A stretch of 64,000 nucleotides of DNA from CAYRVF01 sp964427535 (lineage in GTDB: Bacteria > Chloroflexota > Ktedonobacteria > Ktedonobacterales > JADMIN01): NCBI GenBank assembly GCA_964427535.1, contig CAYRVF010000006.1, positions 8,480 to 72,479 on the forward strand. The letters are read 5' to 3'. Below, in pieces: positions 35,106-43,754 of the stretch. A program made the position numbers and the translations under genes. Numbering within the stretch: position 1 is the stretch's first letter; the number at the start of each line of letters is the position of its first letter. The notes beneath the pieces are model-generated. The model was not told where the DNA came from and searched no databases. It saw nothing but the letters and a program-made list of their open reading frames with translations.

Positions 35106-36410
35106 TCACGCGCCTTCCGCGTTGATGCCATTGCCCTTGAGATCGTTGAGGACCTGATTCTGGAGTTGGTCGAGCGCGGCGCTCAACGACGTATGGCTCG
35201 TGACGGCGGTACTGAAGTCATCGCCTTGCAGGTTCGTCACCGAGGTGAGGTCGGGTGGGAACAGCCACCCAGACTGGACAGTCTCCTTGACGAACACCTG
35301 GTCCACCACCTGGTTGCCATAGTACGCAACCGAGGAGTTCACCGCCGTGGAACGGGCTTGCATATTCGACGGATACCAGCCGATTTGCTGTACGCCGATC
35401 TGAAGGCTCCCCTGGTTAGTGAGATACCACTGGGCGAACTCGTTGGCCTCTTTCGGGTGTTTCGTGCCGGAGATCACCGAGATGGCCGACCCGCCCCACA
35501 TTGCGGTGGTACTCGCGCCCGCCGTCCACTGCGGCAGTGCAGCGACCGCCCAGTTGCCGGATTGGGTCTTCGCGTCGCCGGGGATCACGCCCTGGCCCCA
35601 GACCGCCGATGGCCAGGCTGCGATCGTCCCCTTATCGAGCCCTGCCGCCCAGTCGTTCCCGAAGTCGGCGACCGTGGAGACCAGGCCCTTGTCGAGGAGG
35701 TTCTGCCAGAAGTCGGCGACCTGCTTCGAGGCAGCGCTGTTGATGCTCACCTTCCAGGCCTTTTTGCCAGTGTCGATCGAGAACCACTGGACGCCAGCTT
35801 GCCACTCTAGGCCCTGGAACCAGCCTGTGCTCTGCGGCGGGAAGGCGGTGATGTAGTAGTCAGGTCCGAGCGCGTGGATCCTCGCGGCGTCCTGCGCGAA
35901 TTCGTCCCAGGTAGCAGGCGGATTCGCGATTCCGGCCCTCTGGAAGATGGCTTTGTTGTAGAAGAGCGCCATCGGACCCGTATCCTGCGGATAGCCGTAT
36001 TGGGCGCCGTTTTCGCCGGAAAGCGCCCAGGCGGCGGGGTCAAACTGACTCTGCACGCTGTTGGCGCCGTACTTCGAGATGTCTACCAACGCGCCATTGG
36101 CGACCATCGTCGGGATGTACTGGTACTCGATGAGCGCGACGTCCGGCGCGGTGCCGGCTCGCACGGAAGCGAGCACCTTCGGATAGTACTGGCCGAAGCC
36201 CGATGGCTCCCTATCATAGGTGACGTGGATATTGGGATGTGTCTGATTGAACAGATCCACCTGCTTCTGCTCCGGTGCATCGAAGCTCCAGAAGGTGAGA
36301 TGGACGACTCCATTGCCGCTCGACGAAGACGTATTGCACGCGGACAAAATGGTGACGAGCCCAAGGATCAGCGCCAGGGTAAGTGATGCCCGTTTGTGCG
36401 TGTACCGCAC
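35106..36410 (-). CDS. extracellular sugar-binding lipoprotein (ABC family 1)
   Basis: A 434-residue solute-binding protein. The GTG at 36410 is chosen because AGGAGG lies 6 bases upstream; the ATG 11 codons earlier has none. A lipoprotein signal peptide (LTLALILGLVTILSAC, lipidated Cys25) is followed by a Ser/Gly linker and the family-1 fold (VVHLTFWSFDAPEQKQVDLF; APDVALIEYQYIPTMVANGAL). It would be anchored outside the membrane and capture the sugar for the MalF/MalG-like channel. The nearby GH1 gene suggests cellobiose or a related beta-glucoside. Promoter and operator lie just upstream. Confidence 0.94.
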   Translation of the reverse strand: MRYTHKRASLTLALILGLVTILSACNTSSSSGNGVVHLTFWSFDAPEQKQVDLFNQTHPNIHVTYDREPSGFGQYYPKVLASVRAGTAPDVALIEYQYIPTMVANGALVDISKYGANSVQSQFDPAAWALSGENGAQYGYPQDTGPMALFYNKAIFQRAGIANPPATWDEFAQDAARIHALGPDYYITAFPPQSTGWFQGLEWQAGVQWFSIDTGKKAWKVSINSAASKQVADFWQNLLDKGLVSTVADFGNDWAAGLDKGTIAAWPSAVWGQGVIPGDAKTQSGNWAVAALPQWTAGASTTAMWGGSAISVISGTKHPKEANEFAQWYLTNQGSLQIGVQQIGWYPSNMQARSTAVNSSVAYYGNQVVDQVFVKETVQSGWLFPPDLTSVTNLQGDDFSTAVTSHTSLSAALDQLQNQVLNDLKGNGINAEGA

Positions 36411-36628
36411 GGTAGACCTCCTGACAGTGGATGAGTGGATCACGACAAGGATCCAGCTGTCGTACCGCCTGCGCCGGGTGCAGGGATGTCCTCGCGGCAG
36501 CGCGCTGATCGGCCTGTGCGCCCGCGAGGACGTGCGTCAGGAAAACGAAGCGAGGGAATGCATAGCGACCCGAACGGGATAGCGCGAGACGCCGGTTCCT
36601 CCTCTCCCCTTCGTTCTGCGAATGCGCT

Positions 36629-36650
36629 ACCGTTACCGTTTCCGGAACCG
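36629..36650. promoter_or_regulatory. LacI-family operator at the sugar-operon promoter
   Basis: A 22-bp site. On the minus strand it reads CGGTTCCGG, then AA, then ACGGTAACGGT. It differs at only two positions from a site upstream of the lacI gene (37994-38015). It begins 10 bases downstream of the -10 box and covers the expected transcription start, a position where repressor binding would block initiation. Confidence 0.7.
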
Positions 36651-36659
36651 TTTACGGGG

Positions 36660-36688
36660 AGTATAGTGAGGCTCCGCTCGGTTGTCAA
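36660..36688 (-). promoter_or_regulatory. Consensus sigma70 promoter of the sugar operon (TTGACA-N17-TATACT)
   Basis: On the minus strand a perfect -35 (36683-36688) and a 5-of-6 -10 (36660-36665) are separated by exactly 17 bases. A strong promoter followed immediately by an operator fits tight repression and sugar induction. Confidence 0.8.
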
Positions 36689-36744
36689 GCCTCTCTGCTA
36701 AAGTCGCCGGACGATGTGCGGGCCTATCGCGCGTGAGAGGCCAC

Positions 36745-37896
36745 CTAGTCGGCACTCACGCGAACGTCCGGGCGCGGCTGGGGAAGCGGACCCCCCGACG
36801 ATTCACGGACGATGAGCTCAGTGGGGAGCTGAATATGCACGGCGCGCAGTGCATCGCGGTCCGCGCGGGCATGACCCGCGTGGGTGACCTGGTCATACCA
36901 GCCACCATCGAAATCATGCGCGATCTCGGCCAGCGCGAGCAGCGTTTCCGCCGCGCGCTTGCCCATCTCCTGGAAGGGCTGCCGCACGGTCGTAAGCGTG
37001 GGCCGCAAGGGTGCGACGAGGGCGATGTCGTCGAAGCCGACGACCGCCAAATCGCCCGGCACGCAGAGGCCCGCCGCGCGCGCCGCCTCCAGCACGCCAT
37101 ACGCCATCTGGTCGTTCCCGGCGAAGATGGCGGTCGGGCGGTCCTCCATGTCGAGCAGGCGGAAGGTAACAGCCTGGCCACCGGGAGTCGTGAAATCGCC
37201 CTGGGCGACGAGCTCGGGATCGAACGCGATACCTGCTTCCTCGAGCGCCTGCCGGTACCCGGCGAGGCGGTCATGGGAACACTGGTATTGTGCTGGGCCC
37301 TGGATGTGCGCGATTCGCCGGTGCCCGAGACCCAGCAGGTACCGCACCGCATCGTAGGCACCGACGCGGTTGTCTGGTCCGATCCACGGGACGTGGCTGG
37401 GAAGCCGTTGGTCATCCAGAATGACCACGGGGAAGCCCTGCTCGTAGACCTCCAGCAGGTGATTCGATGCCTCACGCTCGACGGCGTCCGAGGATTCGAC
37501 TGGGGCAATGCCATCCGGGTAGACCGCGATCAGGCCGTCGATGAGCTCGGTTGCCAGGATCCGGTCAATGAGCGCGCTGCGATCCGTGCGATGGCTGATA
37601 CTATACAGCACGAGCTCGTAGGCGGTCTGTTCGATCACCTCAGCGATCCCCTGCAGGATATGCGGCATGAGCGGCCATGTCAGCGACGGCACCAGCACGC
37701 CGAAGAGCCGCGACCGCCCGCCAGCCAGCCGGGAAGCAGTCCCGCTCGGGACGTAGCGATGTTCGTTCACGATGCGCAGAATGCGCTCACGTGTCTCTGG
37801 ATCAACGTCCGGCTTGTGATTGAGCGTCCGGGAGACGGTGGTTGTCGACACACCGGCGAGCCGCGCGATGTCACGTATGGTGAACTTGACCGGCAT
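36745..37896 (-). CDS. LacI-family transcriptional repressor
   Basis: A 383-residue regulator. The ATG at 37896 begins MPVKFTIRDIARLAGVSTTTVSRTLN, the canonical LacI headpiece; 32 open codons upstream are not part of the family. The hinge helix (SGTASRLAGGRS) and the periplasmic-binding-protein-like sensor (about 65-345) are complete. The gene is upstream of the sugar ABC/GH1 operon on the same strand. The identical-type operators at both promoters imply it represses itself and the operon until a sugar binds. Confidence 0.95.
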   Translation of the reverse strand: MPVKFTIRDIARLAGVSTTTVSRTLNHKPDVDPETRERILRIVNEHRYVPSGTASRLAGGRSRLFGVLVPSLTWPLMPHILQGIAEVIEQTAYELVLYSISHRTDRSALIDRILATELIDGLIAVYPDGIAPVESSDAVEREASNHLLEVYEQGFPVVILDDQRLPSHVPWIGPDNRVGAYDAVRYLLGLGHRRIAHIQGPAQYQCSHDRLAGYRQALEEAGIAFDPELVAQGDFTTPGGQAVTFRLLDMEDRPTAIFAGNDQMAYGVLEAARAAGLCVPGDLAVVGFDDIALVAPLRPTLTTVRQPFQEMGKRAAETLLALAEIAHDFDGGWYDQVTHAGHARADRDALRAVHIQLPTELIVRESSGGPLPQPRPDVRVSAD

Positions 37897-37993
37897 GGTA
37901 TACGCCTTTAGCAGAGAATCCGGGTGCTCCGTCGTGAGGACGACGAACGTCCCGTGGTGCATCTCTGTCAACAGAGGGTCAGGAGTCAGCATC

Positions 37994-38015
37994 CGGTTCC
38001 GGTTACGGTAACGGT
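37994..38015. promoter_or_regulatory. LacI-family operator upstream of the repressor gene
   Basis: A 22-bp site, CGGTTCCGG then TT then ACGGTAACGGT, matching the sugar-operon site at 20 of 22 positions. An internal inverted repeat GTTAC-G-GTAAC is visible. It lies directly downstream of the lacI promoter, consistent with autorepression. Confidence 0.7.
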
Positions 38016-38023
38016 TTCAAGCA

Positions 38024-38052
38024 ATGGTAAAACCGGCCGAAGCCGTTGTCAA
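38024..38052 (-). promoter_or_regulatory. Promoter of the lacI gene (TTGACA-N17-TACCAT)
   Basis: On the minus strand a perfect -35 at 38047-38052 and a 4-of-6 -10 at 38024-38029 are separated by 17 bases. The weaker -10 compared with the operon promoter fits lower repressor expression. Confidence 0.6.
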
Positions 38053-38320
38053 GGCTGTTTGCTCCCTGCCGACATCTCCGCTGGAGCGGAACACGCGCTG
38101 TTCTACCAAAGGGCCTCACACGCCCACGCCGGCGAGCACTCGTCGCCTTCCAACTGCCTTCTTCCAGGCACCTGGTAGGCTGCAGATGCGCTGTCGCGAG
38201 CGGCACTCGTACAGGCTACACGCTTTAGGCTCACTCTGTGCGAAGAAAGACGGGCGTTCACCTCGATCCGGGAGATGGACTGGACGGACCGTGCCGCAGG
38301 CATTGCACAGGAGAGCAGGT

Positions 38321-39484
38321 ATGAACTTGGATTGGCGCACGAAGCTCATCCACCCACAAGTGACGGCTCCCGAAGGCTTTCGCTCGCTGGTGACACCAAC
38401 CTACCGGGGCTCGACGACGCTCTTCGAGAGCGCGACCGACGTCACCGATGACTGGGACCAGACTCGCGTCCCCTACAGCTACGGGCTCTATGGCACACCA
38501 ACGAGCTTCGAGCTTGCCGGGCGTCTAGCAGACCTCGAAGGCGGAACGCACTGCTTCCTGACACCCGGCGGTCAGGCGGCGATTGCCCTCATCTACTTCG
38601 CGTGCGTGCGTACGGGAGGCCATGTGCTCGTGCCTGAGAGCGCCTACGGGCCAAACCGGGCACTGGCCGGCCGCATGTTGGCACGGCTGGGCATCACCAC
38701 CGAGTATTACGACCCAATGACCGGCGGCGAGATCCGCAGGCTGATCCGCGACACGACCCAGTTGATCTGGTGCGAGAGCCCAGGGTCCGTGACGATGGAA
38801 GTGCAAGATGTGCCCGCCATCACGGCTGCCGCCCGGCACGCGGGTGTCGTCACGGCGATCGACAACACCTATGCCGCCGGCGTGCTCTTCGACGCGTTCG
38901 CCCACGGCGCGGACATCACGATGCAGGCACTGACGAAGTACGTCGGCGGGCACAGCGATCTGTTGCTCGGCTCTGTCACAGTGCGAGACCCTGCGCTGTA
39001 CGAGGCCGTTGGGGATGCGCATCAATTGCTCGGCATGGGCGTTTCGCCCGACGATTGCAGTCTGGCGCTGCGAGGGCTGCAGACCCTGGCGGTCCGGCTG
39101 AAGCAGCTGGAGGATGCCACGCTTGCGGTGGCGCGCTGGTTTGCCGAGCAGCCAGAGGTCGACTTGGTGCTCCATCCAGCGCTTCCCACATGCCCAGGTC
39201 ACAAGTTCTGGCAGCGCGACTTCAGCGGTTCTGCGAGCGTCTTCTCCGTCGTCTTCGCTGCAGCAGTTTCGTCAGACGCGATACTCCGCTTTGTCGATCG
39301 TCTCAGTCTGTTCAAGATCGGCTACAGTTGGGGCGGGGTGACGAGCCTGGTGATGCCACACTTCGATCTGCGACGGACGTATCGCGCGTACGGCGACCGG
39401 CTCGTGCGCTTCAACGTCGGGCTGGAGACCGTCGACGATCTGCTTGCCGATCTGGAGCAGGCGTTCTCCGCCATTCGAGCGTGA
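38321..39484 (+). CDS. Cys/Met-metabolism PLP enzyme (cystathionine beta-lyase-like)
   Basis: A 387-residue fold-type I PLP enzyme. The ATG at 38321 has GGAGAGCAGG upstream. The Schiff-base lysine is Lys206 in ALTKYVGGHSD and the pyridine-binding aspartate Asp181 in IDNTYA. The phosphate-binding and substrate segments YSYGLYGTPTSFEL and TPGGQAAIAL are in place. The YGLYGTPT pattern favours the MetC (beta-lyase) branch over gamma-synthase, but specificity in this family is not secure from sequence. It would act in transsulfuration or methionine biosynthesis and appears monocistronic. Confidence 0.88.
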   Translation: MNLDWRTKLIHPQVTAPEGFRSLVTPTYRGSTTLFESATDVTDDWDQTRVPYSYGLYGTPTSFELAGRLADLEGGTHCFLTPGGQAAIALIYFACVRTGGHVLVPESAYGPNRALAGRMLARLGITTEYYDPMTGGEIRRLIRDTTQLIWCESPGSVTMEVQDVPAITAAARHAGVVTAIDNTYAAGVLFDAFAHGADITMQALTKYVGGHSDLLLGSVTVRDPALYEAVGDAHQLLGMGVSPDDCSLALRGLQTLAVRLKQLEDATLAVARWFAEQPEVDLVLHPALPTCPGHKFWQRDFSGSASVFSVVFAAAVSSDAILRFVDRLSLFKIGYSWGGVTSLVMPHFDLRRTYRAYGDRLVRFNVGLETVDDLLADLEQAFSAIRA

Positions 39485-39812
39485 GTGCGCCGCGTGGCGT
39501 GCGCCCAGCAAGACCCTTGCCTGCACCGTCATGCGGCCTGTGCATGCCTATAAAGGCCCATGGGTGCTGTTCGGGCGGACTGCCCGGGTGCACTGGTTGC
39601 TGCACGTCGCGCCATGCAGGCCTGGACTTCTCAGCCGGGGCGACCGTCTTCGTCGCCGTGATCGACCCCATCGCCCCATGGGTGTGACAGAACAGCTGAC
39701 ATAGGCGACTCCGAAAATGGGGCGCTTTCGTATGCGCCTGTGCCATCTCTGCAGCTCTCTCCGCGACAGGCTTGAGAATAGGCATGCGATGCAGCCATAT
39801 CGGCGAAATGTG
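39485..39812. other. Gene-poor stretch beside decayed transposase DNA
   Basis: 328 bp after the PLP-enzyme gene. No frame on either strand has recognisable content. It merges with the decayed transposase-like DNA that follows. Confidence 0.4.
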
Positions 39813-40320
39813 CTAGAAGAGGCGTTGACAAACACCCGGGATGTCTGGGCACGGGCACGCTCTTCCAATAGTCAAGTCGAAATCTGGCTTGCCAGAAGCC
39901 AGTTCGATAACAATTTCAAACTCTTCGTCCACGACGAGACCCGTATACGCGCCGTCGACCCAGACGATGTCTTGCGCCTGATTCGGGACGTAGCTGCGTG
40001 TTTGCCAAGACTTCTCGATGCATCTGCTGACGCGATGCCTCATCCGACAGCGCCACTTGGCGCTCCCTGTGCCGCTGGCACCCGGTACATAGCGCGCACG
40101 AGGCAGACGTGCCATAGTGGTTTCCAGAAAGAGTGCTCCCCGGTCGCGCTGGCGTCGACGGCGCACCATCCCCCGCTGCCTCACTCACCGCCCTACGGTG
40201 TCCCAGCAGTGGGCGCCCGTCCGGTATTCCCCCACTCCGCACACACCTGGCACCTTGTCCCGCCTGGCTGGTCGCAATACCCTCTCTGCCGTGTCTCGCG
40301 CACACTGGCCTGCCACCTGT
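39813..40320 (-). pseudogene. Probable decayed DDE transposase remnant
   Basis: Two minus-strand frames carry fragments that resemble transposases but cannot be joined without frameshifts. One fragment, VWVDGAYTGLVVDEEFEIVIELA (shown here in parts: VWVDGAYTG then EFEIVIELA), recalls the second-Asp strand of IS5-like enzymes. A cysteine-rich piece, CALCTGCQRHRERQ, recalls the C-terminal zinc-like region of IS1182-type enzymes. No terminal inverted repeats are visible. The assignment is weak; an unrelated decayed gene is possible. Confidence 0.3.
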
Positions 40321-40501
40321 GAGATCGGCGCCTCGCCTGCTGTCTATCGCCTGCGCGCGCCTTCGGCGCCCGACCAGGCTGTACGCGCTCGGTGGGCGCG
40401 AGGGGAACACGCCCTCCTGCACTGTGAGTCCACCTACCGGCCGAGGCAACCGCTCCTGCCGCGTCCTGAGAGGACAGTCTCCGAAGCCGCAGCTAACATA
40501 C

Positions 40502-41104
40502 ATGCGCGGCGCCACCTGGGCCGAGTTGGTCCCGAATGTTGGCCCGATGTCCGCCGATGAGCTGATGGAGCTTCCCGACGACGACTGGCGCTACGAGCTC
40601 GTGGCGGGACGGCGGGTGCGGCTCCCGCCCACGACGCTGCGCCACGACATAGTCGCGAGCAACCTGCTCTGGGCGCTGGCAACCTTCGCCGCGTACATGC
40701 GCCTGGGCAGCGTCACGCTCCCGGACACGGGATTCCTGATGAGCCAGCCTGGCCAGCCGGATACCGTCCTGGTCCCCGCCATCGCCTTCGTGCGCGCCGC
40801 GCGCATGCCTGTGGCTCTTGCCGCCACCGCGGCGACCGACTACATACTGCGCGTGGTACCCGATCTCGTCGTCGAGATCGCCGCACCCTACCAGCCGGGG
40901 GCCGCCTTAGCGGACAAGGCCGTCTGGTGGCTGGCGGCGGGCGTCGAGGCAGTATGGGCCATCTGGCCTGGGAGTGGCCGGGCCGACACGTAGCGCTCGG
41001 GCCCCGCGGGCTGCGCGCCTTCTATGCTGGCGATCCACAACCACCTCGACGGCCAGAACATCGTGCCCGGCGTCACGTATCTCGTCACGCGTCTCGTCTT
41101 GTGA
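40502..41104 (+). pseudogene. Uma2-family endonuclease-like gene, frameshifted near its 3' end
   Basis: The first 163 residues (ATG 40502 to TAG 40993) match the Uma2 (DUF820, PD-(D/E)XK-like) fold: MSADELMELPDDDWRYELVAGRRVRL in two parts, a LRHDIVASNLLWAL helix and the catalytic DLVVEIAAP. The frame then stops just after GVEAVWAIWPGS, where the family normally has a further ~30 residues. Those residues are present in the other two frames: RHVALGPRGLRAFYAGD, then LDGQNIVPGVTYLV ending at TGA 41102-41104. Two small indels have therefore broken a once complete gene. The upstream DNA is also decayed. Confidence 0.75.
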
Positions 41105-41300
41105 AGCGATGTGGTACACTAATGGCGCAGTTGATCGCGTATGCACGCTCAGCGTTTGTGCGGCCTCTGGGAGAGCATCCCCCATCGCTCGCCCCACGAA
41201 TCCTCCGAGTGACGCGCACATTGACCGCCTGTGTTGTGTCCGTGTGTTGCGTTGGCGCCGCCACTCGAAGGCGGCCCCCATCTCGTGAAGGAGAGGCCTC

Positions 41301-41594
41301 ATGGCCACCCGCATCTACGTCGGCGGTTTGCCGTACTCGACGACCGACGACCAGCTTCTCACCCTCTTTAACGCGTACGGCGAGGTCACTGAGGCCACAG
41401 TCGCAGTGGACCGGCAGACTGCCCGCTCCAAGGGCTTCGGGTTCGTGCAGATGCCCGATGATGCCGCCGCCTCCACCGCCATCGCCCAACTCGATGGACA
41501 CATGATGGACGGCCGTTCCCTCCGCGTGAACGTGGCCCAGCCCCGCAGCGACCGTCCGAGGAGTGACAGCGATTCTCATACACGCCGCTGGTAA
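41301..41594 (+). CDS. RRM-type RNA-binding protein
   Basis: A 97-residue protein consisting of one RNA recognition motif with a basic Ser/Arg-rich tail. RNP2 is IYVGGL (5-10) and RNP1 is KGFGFVQM (44-51), with the aromatic residues that stack on RNA in place. AAGGAGAGG precedes the ATG. Small bacterial RRM proteins of this type are cold- or stress-inducible RNA chaperones in cyanobacteria and Chloroflexota. An untranslated gap of about 200 bases upstream could carry regulation. Two small zinc-ligand proteins follow on the same strand. Confidence 0.93.
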   Translation: MATRIYVGGLPYSTTDDQLLTLFNAYGEVTEATVAVDRQTARSKGFGFVQMPDDAAASTAIAQLDGHMMDGRSLRVNVAQPRSDRPRSDSDSHTRRW

Positions 41595-41709
41595 TCCCTG
41601 CCCGCCACGATAGCTGGCGAGCGGCGTCCACGCGTCCGGCATCCGGTGGGGGCGGCGCGCCCCTATCCTCGTCCTCGCCGTCCGGGCGCACGCTGAAAGG
41701 ACGGCGCAT

Positions 41710-41982
41710 ATGATACCTGCCCCTGAGCCGGCGACGTGCAGCGTCAAGGAGTGCGGACAGCCGGCCGCGCAACCGTGCGACGGGTGCGGGAGACCGTATT
41801 GTGACCAGCACCTCGTGCGGCTCACCCTACAGCGCCGCACGGAGCCGGACAGGGTGGCGCGCGACTTATTGGACCTCAGGCGTGTCCCGAGCCAAACCGA
41901 GACCTACCTCGTCTGCCCCCACTGTCACAAGAAGCCGTTCGCCGGCAAGGTGCCACGGTTCGTTAGCTCGCGAAGTGAGTAG
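41710..41982 (+). CDS. small zinc-finger protein, unknown function
   Basis: A 90-residue protein with a cross-brace set of metal ligands: Cys10, Cys15, Cys23, Cys26, Cys31, His34, Cys68 and Cys71. CDGCGRPYCDQHL is like B-box/AN1-type zinc fingers, and CPHCHKKPF adds a C-terminal knuckle. AAAGGACGG lies before the ATG. It follows the RRM gene by about 115 bases on the same strand. Role unknown; RNA or protein binding is plausible. Confidence 0.7.
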   Translation: MIPAPEPATCSVKECGQPAAQPCDGCGRPYCDQHLVRLTLQRRTEPDRVARDLLDLRRVPSQTETYLVCPHCHKKPFAGKVPRFVSSRSE

Positions 41983-42031
41983 CGGGGACCGCCGAGGCGT
42001 CGGGCGCCATCACATGAAAGCCGGAGGTGCT

Positions 42032-42277
42032 ATGAAAGAGCTGGAATTGGCGGATACCACGGATGCCCTCCGTCTGCGCGTGGAGGAGCTGGAGGCCAAG
42101 GTCGAGGCGATGCGACCGATCGTCGTGCGGATGGCCGAGGCGCGTATGTGCCGGGACTCGGTCACGATGATCGAGTCGTGCCCCCATTGCAGCCTCAAGC
42201 GTGGCGGCAAGTTTGGCTACGCGGGGAAGCACGACGACAGCTGCGTCGTCTCTCAGGCGCGGCGACTGGGCTTCTGA
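42032..42277 (+). CDS. small coiled-coil zinc-ribbon-like protein, unknown function
   Basis: An 81-residue protein. The ATG at 42032 is preferred because GGAGG lies about 4 bases upstream; an ATG 6 codons earlier is the alternative. A heptad-rich N-terminal helix (LRLRVEELEAKVEAM) is followed by a cysteine/histidine cluster: Cys40, Cys50, His52, Cys53, His67 and Cys71, with CPHCSLKRGGKFGYAGKHDD resembling a treble-clef zinc site. I do not recognise a family. It lies 50 bases after the zinc-finger gene and may be in the same transcript. Confidence 0.65.
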   Translation: MKELELADTTDALRLRVEELEAKVEAMRPIVVRMAEARMCRDSVTMIESCPHCSLKRGGKFGYAGKHDDSCVVSQARRLGF

Positions 42278-42586
42278 TCCCTCGCCGATCCTCTGGCCCT
42301 CCTGACGCTCGCTCAACCCCTCACTGGGCCGCCCTCGTCTGGCTGAGCATAGCCGTGCACACTGCATCCTCGTCGTCTTCCCGTATCAGCCATACCTGTA
42401 ACGCGTGCCGTACCCCCTGGGGTATCCACCGGCTCATCTCGCGCGAGCACGATACCGACATCCGCTCTCAGCTGGCATGAGAGGGTACAGATGGCGTCTT
42501 AAGGACGGCCCCACGCGAAGTCGTAAACGGCAAGCCGTGGGTTCGAGTCGCAGCGCCAATACGTGACTCGCTGACCTTGCTTCAGA
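42278..42586. other. Gene-free region with a tRNA-Thr 3' remnant
   Basis: 309 bp between the small zinc-ribbon gene and the 3' end of the minus-strand hydrolase. Apart from the tRNA remnant at 42521-42556 I see no gene, hairpin or repeat. Confidence 0.5.
42521..42556 (+). pseudogene. Degenerate tRNA-Thr 3' half
   Basis: 36 bases match tRNA-Thr positions 29310-29345 (anticodon loop through T arm into the acceptor) at about 30 positions, including the uninterrupted GCCGTGGGTTCGA. The 5' half is absent, the anticodon stem cannot pair, and the last T-stem and acceptor pairs are broken. It is therefore not a functional tRNA. It is in the same orientation as the intact gene 13.2 kb away. Confidence 0.7.
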
Positions 42587-43483
42587 TCAGCTTCGGCCTC
42601 TGGCGGCTGCGATCAGCTCCCGCAGCATCCGCTCCATCGCGCCGATGCCAATCGAGAGATGCCCTTCGCCAGCTTCTAGGTGCGCTACGACGCCCGGGAT
42701 GCGCTCCGCCAGCCATCTGCCGTGGTCGGCCGGCACCATCAGATCGACGGAGCCCTGCCACAACAGGGTCGGCACGGCGACCTCGCCGAGTGAGAATCCC
42801 CATGGCTTTACGAATGCCAGGTCGTCGTCCAGCCAGCCGTCCACGCCGGTGCGCATCGCCTCGCGAAAGCCAGCGGCCATGTCCTCCCCCACCGCACCAG
42901 TGAGCACCGCCCGGTCGACCGGCGGAAGGATGGTATTCAAGGCGGTGACAACATCTGCCGCGGTGGCCTCGCGGAGCTGCTCGCGTTCCTTATCGAGATA
43001 CGGTCGCAGCGCCGCCTCTCCCTGCATCGCTGTGCCGAACTCGACCACGTTCTCCTCGCCCATTCCTGCCATCCAGTCGAGCCCCTCAGCCGGGTAGGGC
43101 GCCACACCCGCGATGATGAGGGCCGCGTCGACGCGGTCGGCGAGCCGGGCGGCGCACGCCAGCGCATGCGGGCCACCGCCAGACCAGCCCGCGACGAGGC
43201 ACCGATCGGCCCCGATCACGTCCAGGACGGCCGCCGTGTCGGCGACGACATCCACCACGCGGCGGCCCGCATGGCGCGTGGAGTCGCCATAGCCAGGTCG
43301 CGAGGTGGTCAGGAAGCGCAGCCCCAGACGGTGCGCGGCATCTGTCATCATCCGGATCGGCACACGTGCGCCAGGGGTACCGTGATGGAACACCAGGACC
43401 TGACCGTCAGGCGGCCCGCTCTCCAGCACATCAATTGAGCGCCCATCAGCTAGTCGAAGCTGCCTTTGTGTCGCGGTATCCAC
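42587..43483 (-). CDS. alpha/beta hydrolase
   Basis: A 298-residue hydrolase with nucleophile Ser101 in GWSGGG, Asp247 in GSVDLMVP and His275 in GEGHLS. The oxyanion loop is HHGTPGAR. The cap region (about 125-215) is helical. The pattern fits the proline-iminopeptidase/haloperoxidase-like broad family, and the substrate cannot be told from sequence. No signal peptide. It diverges from the PhoD-like gene. Confidence 0.9.
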   Translation of the reverse strand: MDTATQRQLRLADGRSIDVLESGPPDGQVLVFHHGTPGARVPIRMMTDAAHRLGLRFLTTSRPGYGDSTRHAGRRVVDVVADTAAVLDVIGADRCLVAGWSGGGPHALACAARLADRVDAALIIAGVAPYPAEGLDWMAGMGEENVVEFGTAMQGEAALRPYLDKEREQLREATAADVVTALNTILPPVDRAVLTGAVGEDMAAGFREAMRTGVDGWLDDDLAFVKPWGFSLGEVAVPTLLWQGSVDLMVPADHGRWLAERIPGVVAHLEAGEGHLSIGIGAMERMLRELIAAARGRS

Positions 43484-43566
43484 CCATGGCCCCTTTCACC
43501 CTTGCCCACATTTCCAAACACCGAGTCGGAAGAAACCGTATTCCAGAGAGACGCGCTGGGGCGAGC

Positions 43567-43625
43567 CTCCCATACGAACACTGTACCTGAAGAGCGGCTA
43601 GCCTGTCGCGCGCCTCGTATGGGAG
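43567..43625. repeat. 11-bp inverted repeat between divergent genes
   Basis: CTCCCATACGA at 43567-43577 is the exact complement of TCGTATGGGAG at 43615-43625, with 37 bases between. It lies between the hydrolase and PhoD-like starts, so looping or dimer binding by a regulator is possible. Confidence 0.4.
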
Positions 43626-43754
43626 CCGCCGGCGACGCAACCGGACACGCGAGGCCCCGTAGTTGCGAAAAGCGAAGCTTACATGCTAAACAGGGTGCGG
43701 GCGAGGCGCGCGACGTGGCGTAGTCGCTCGAATCGCCGCGGGAGGAGCATACCG

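Larger units (their letters stand above)
36411..36744. other. Promoter region of the sugar operon
   Basis: 334 bp between the binding-protein start and the lacI stop. It holds the promoter (36660-36688) and operator (36629-36650) listed separately, and a leader of roughly 240 bases to the GTG start with no obvious hairpin or short open frame of note. Confidence 0.6.
37897..38320. other. Divergent region between lacI and the PLP-enzyme gene
   Basis: 424 bp holding the lacI promoter and operator (37994-38052). The stretch 38060-38320 leads to the plus-strand gene. It has no clear promoter boxes that I can identify, and short open frames there have no recognisable content. Confidence 0.5.

Noticed and set aside
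42521..42556. Functional second tRNA-Thr
   Set aside because: The 5' half is missing and the anticodon, T and acceptor pairs are broken.
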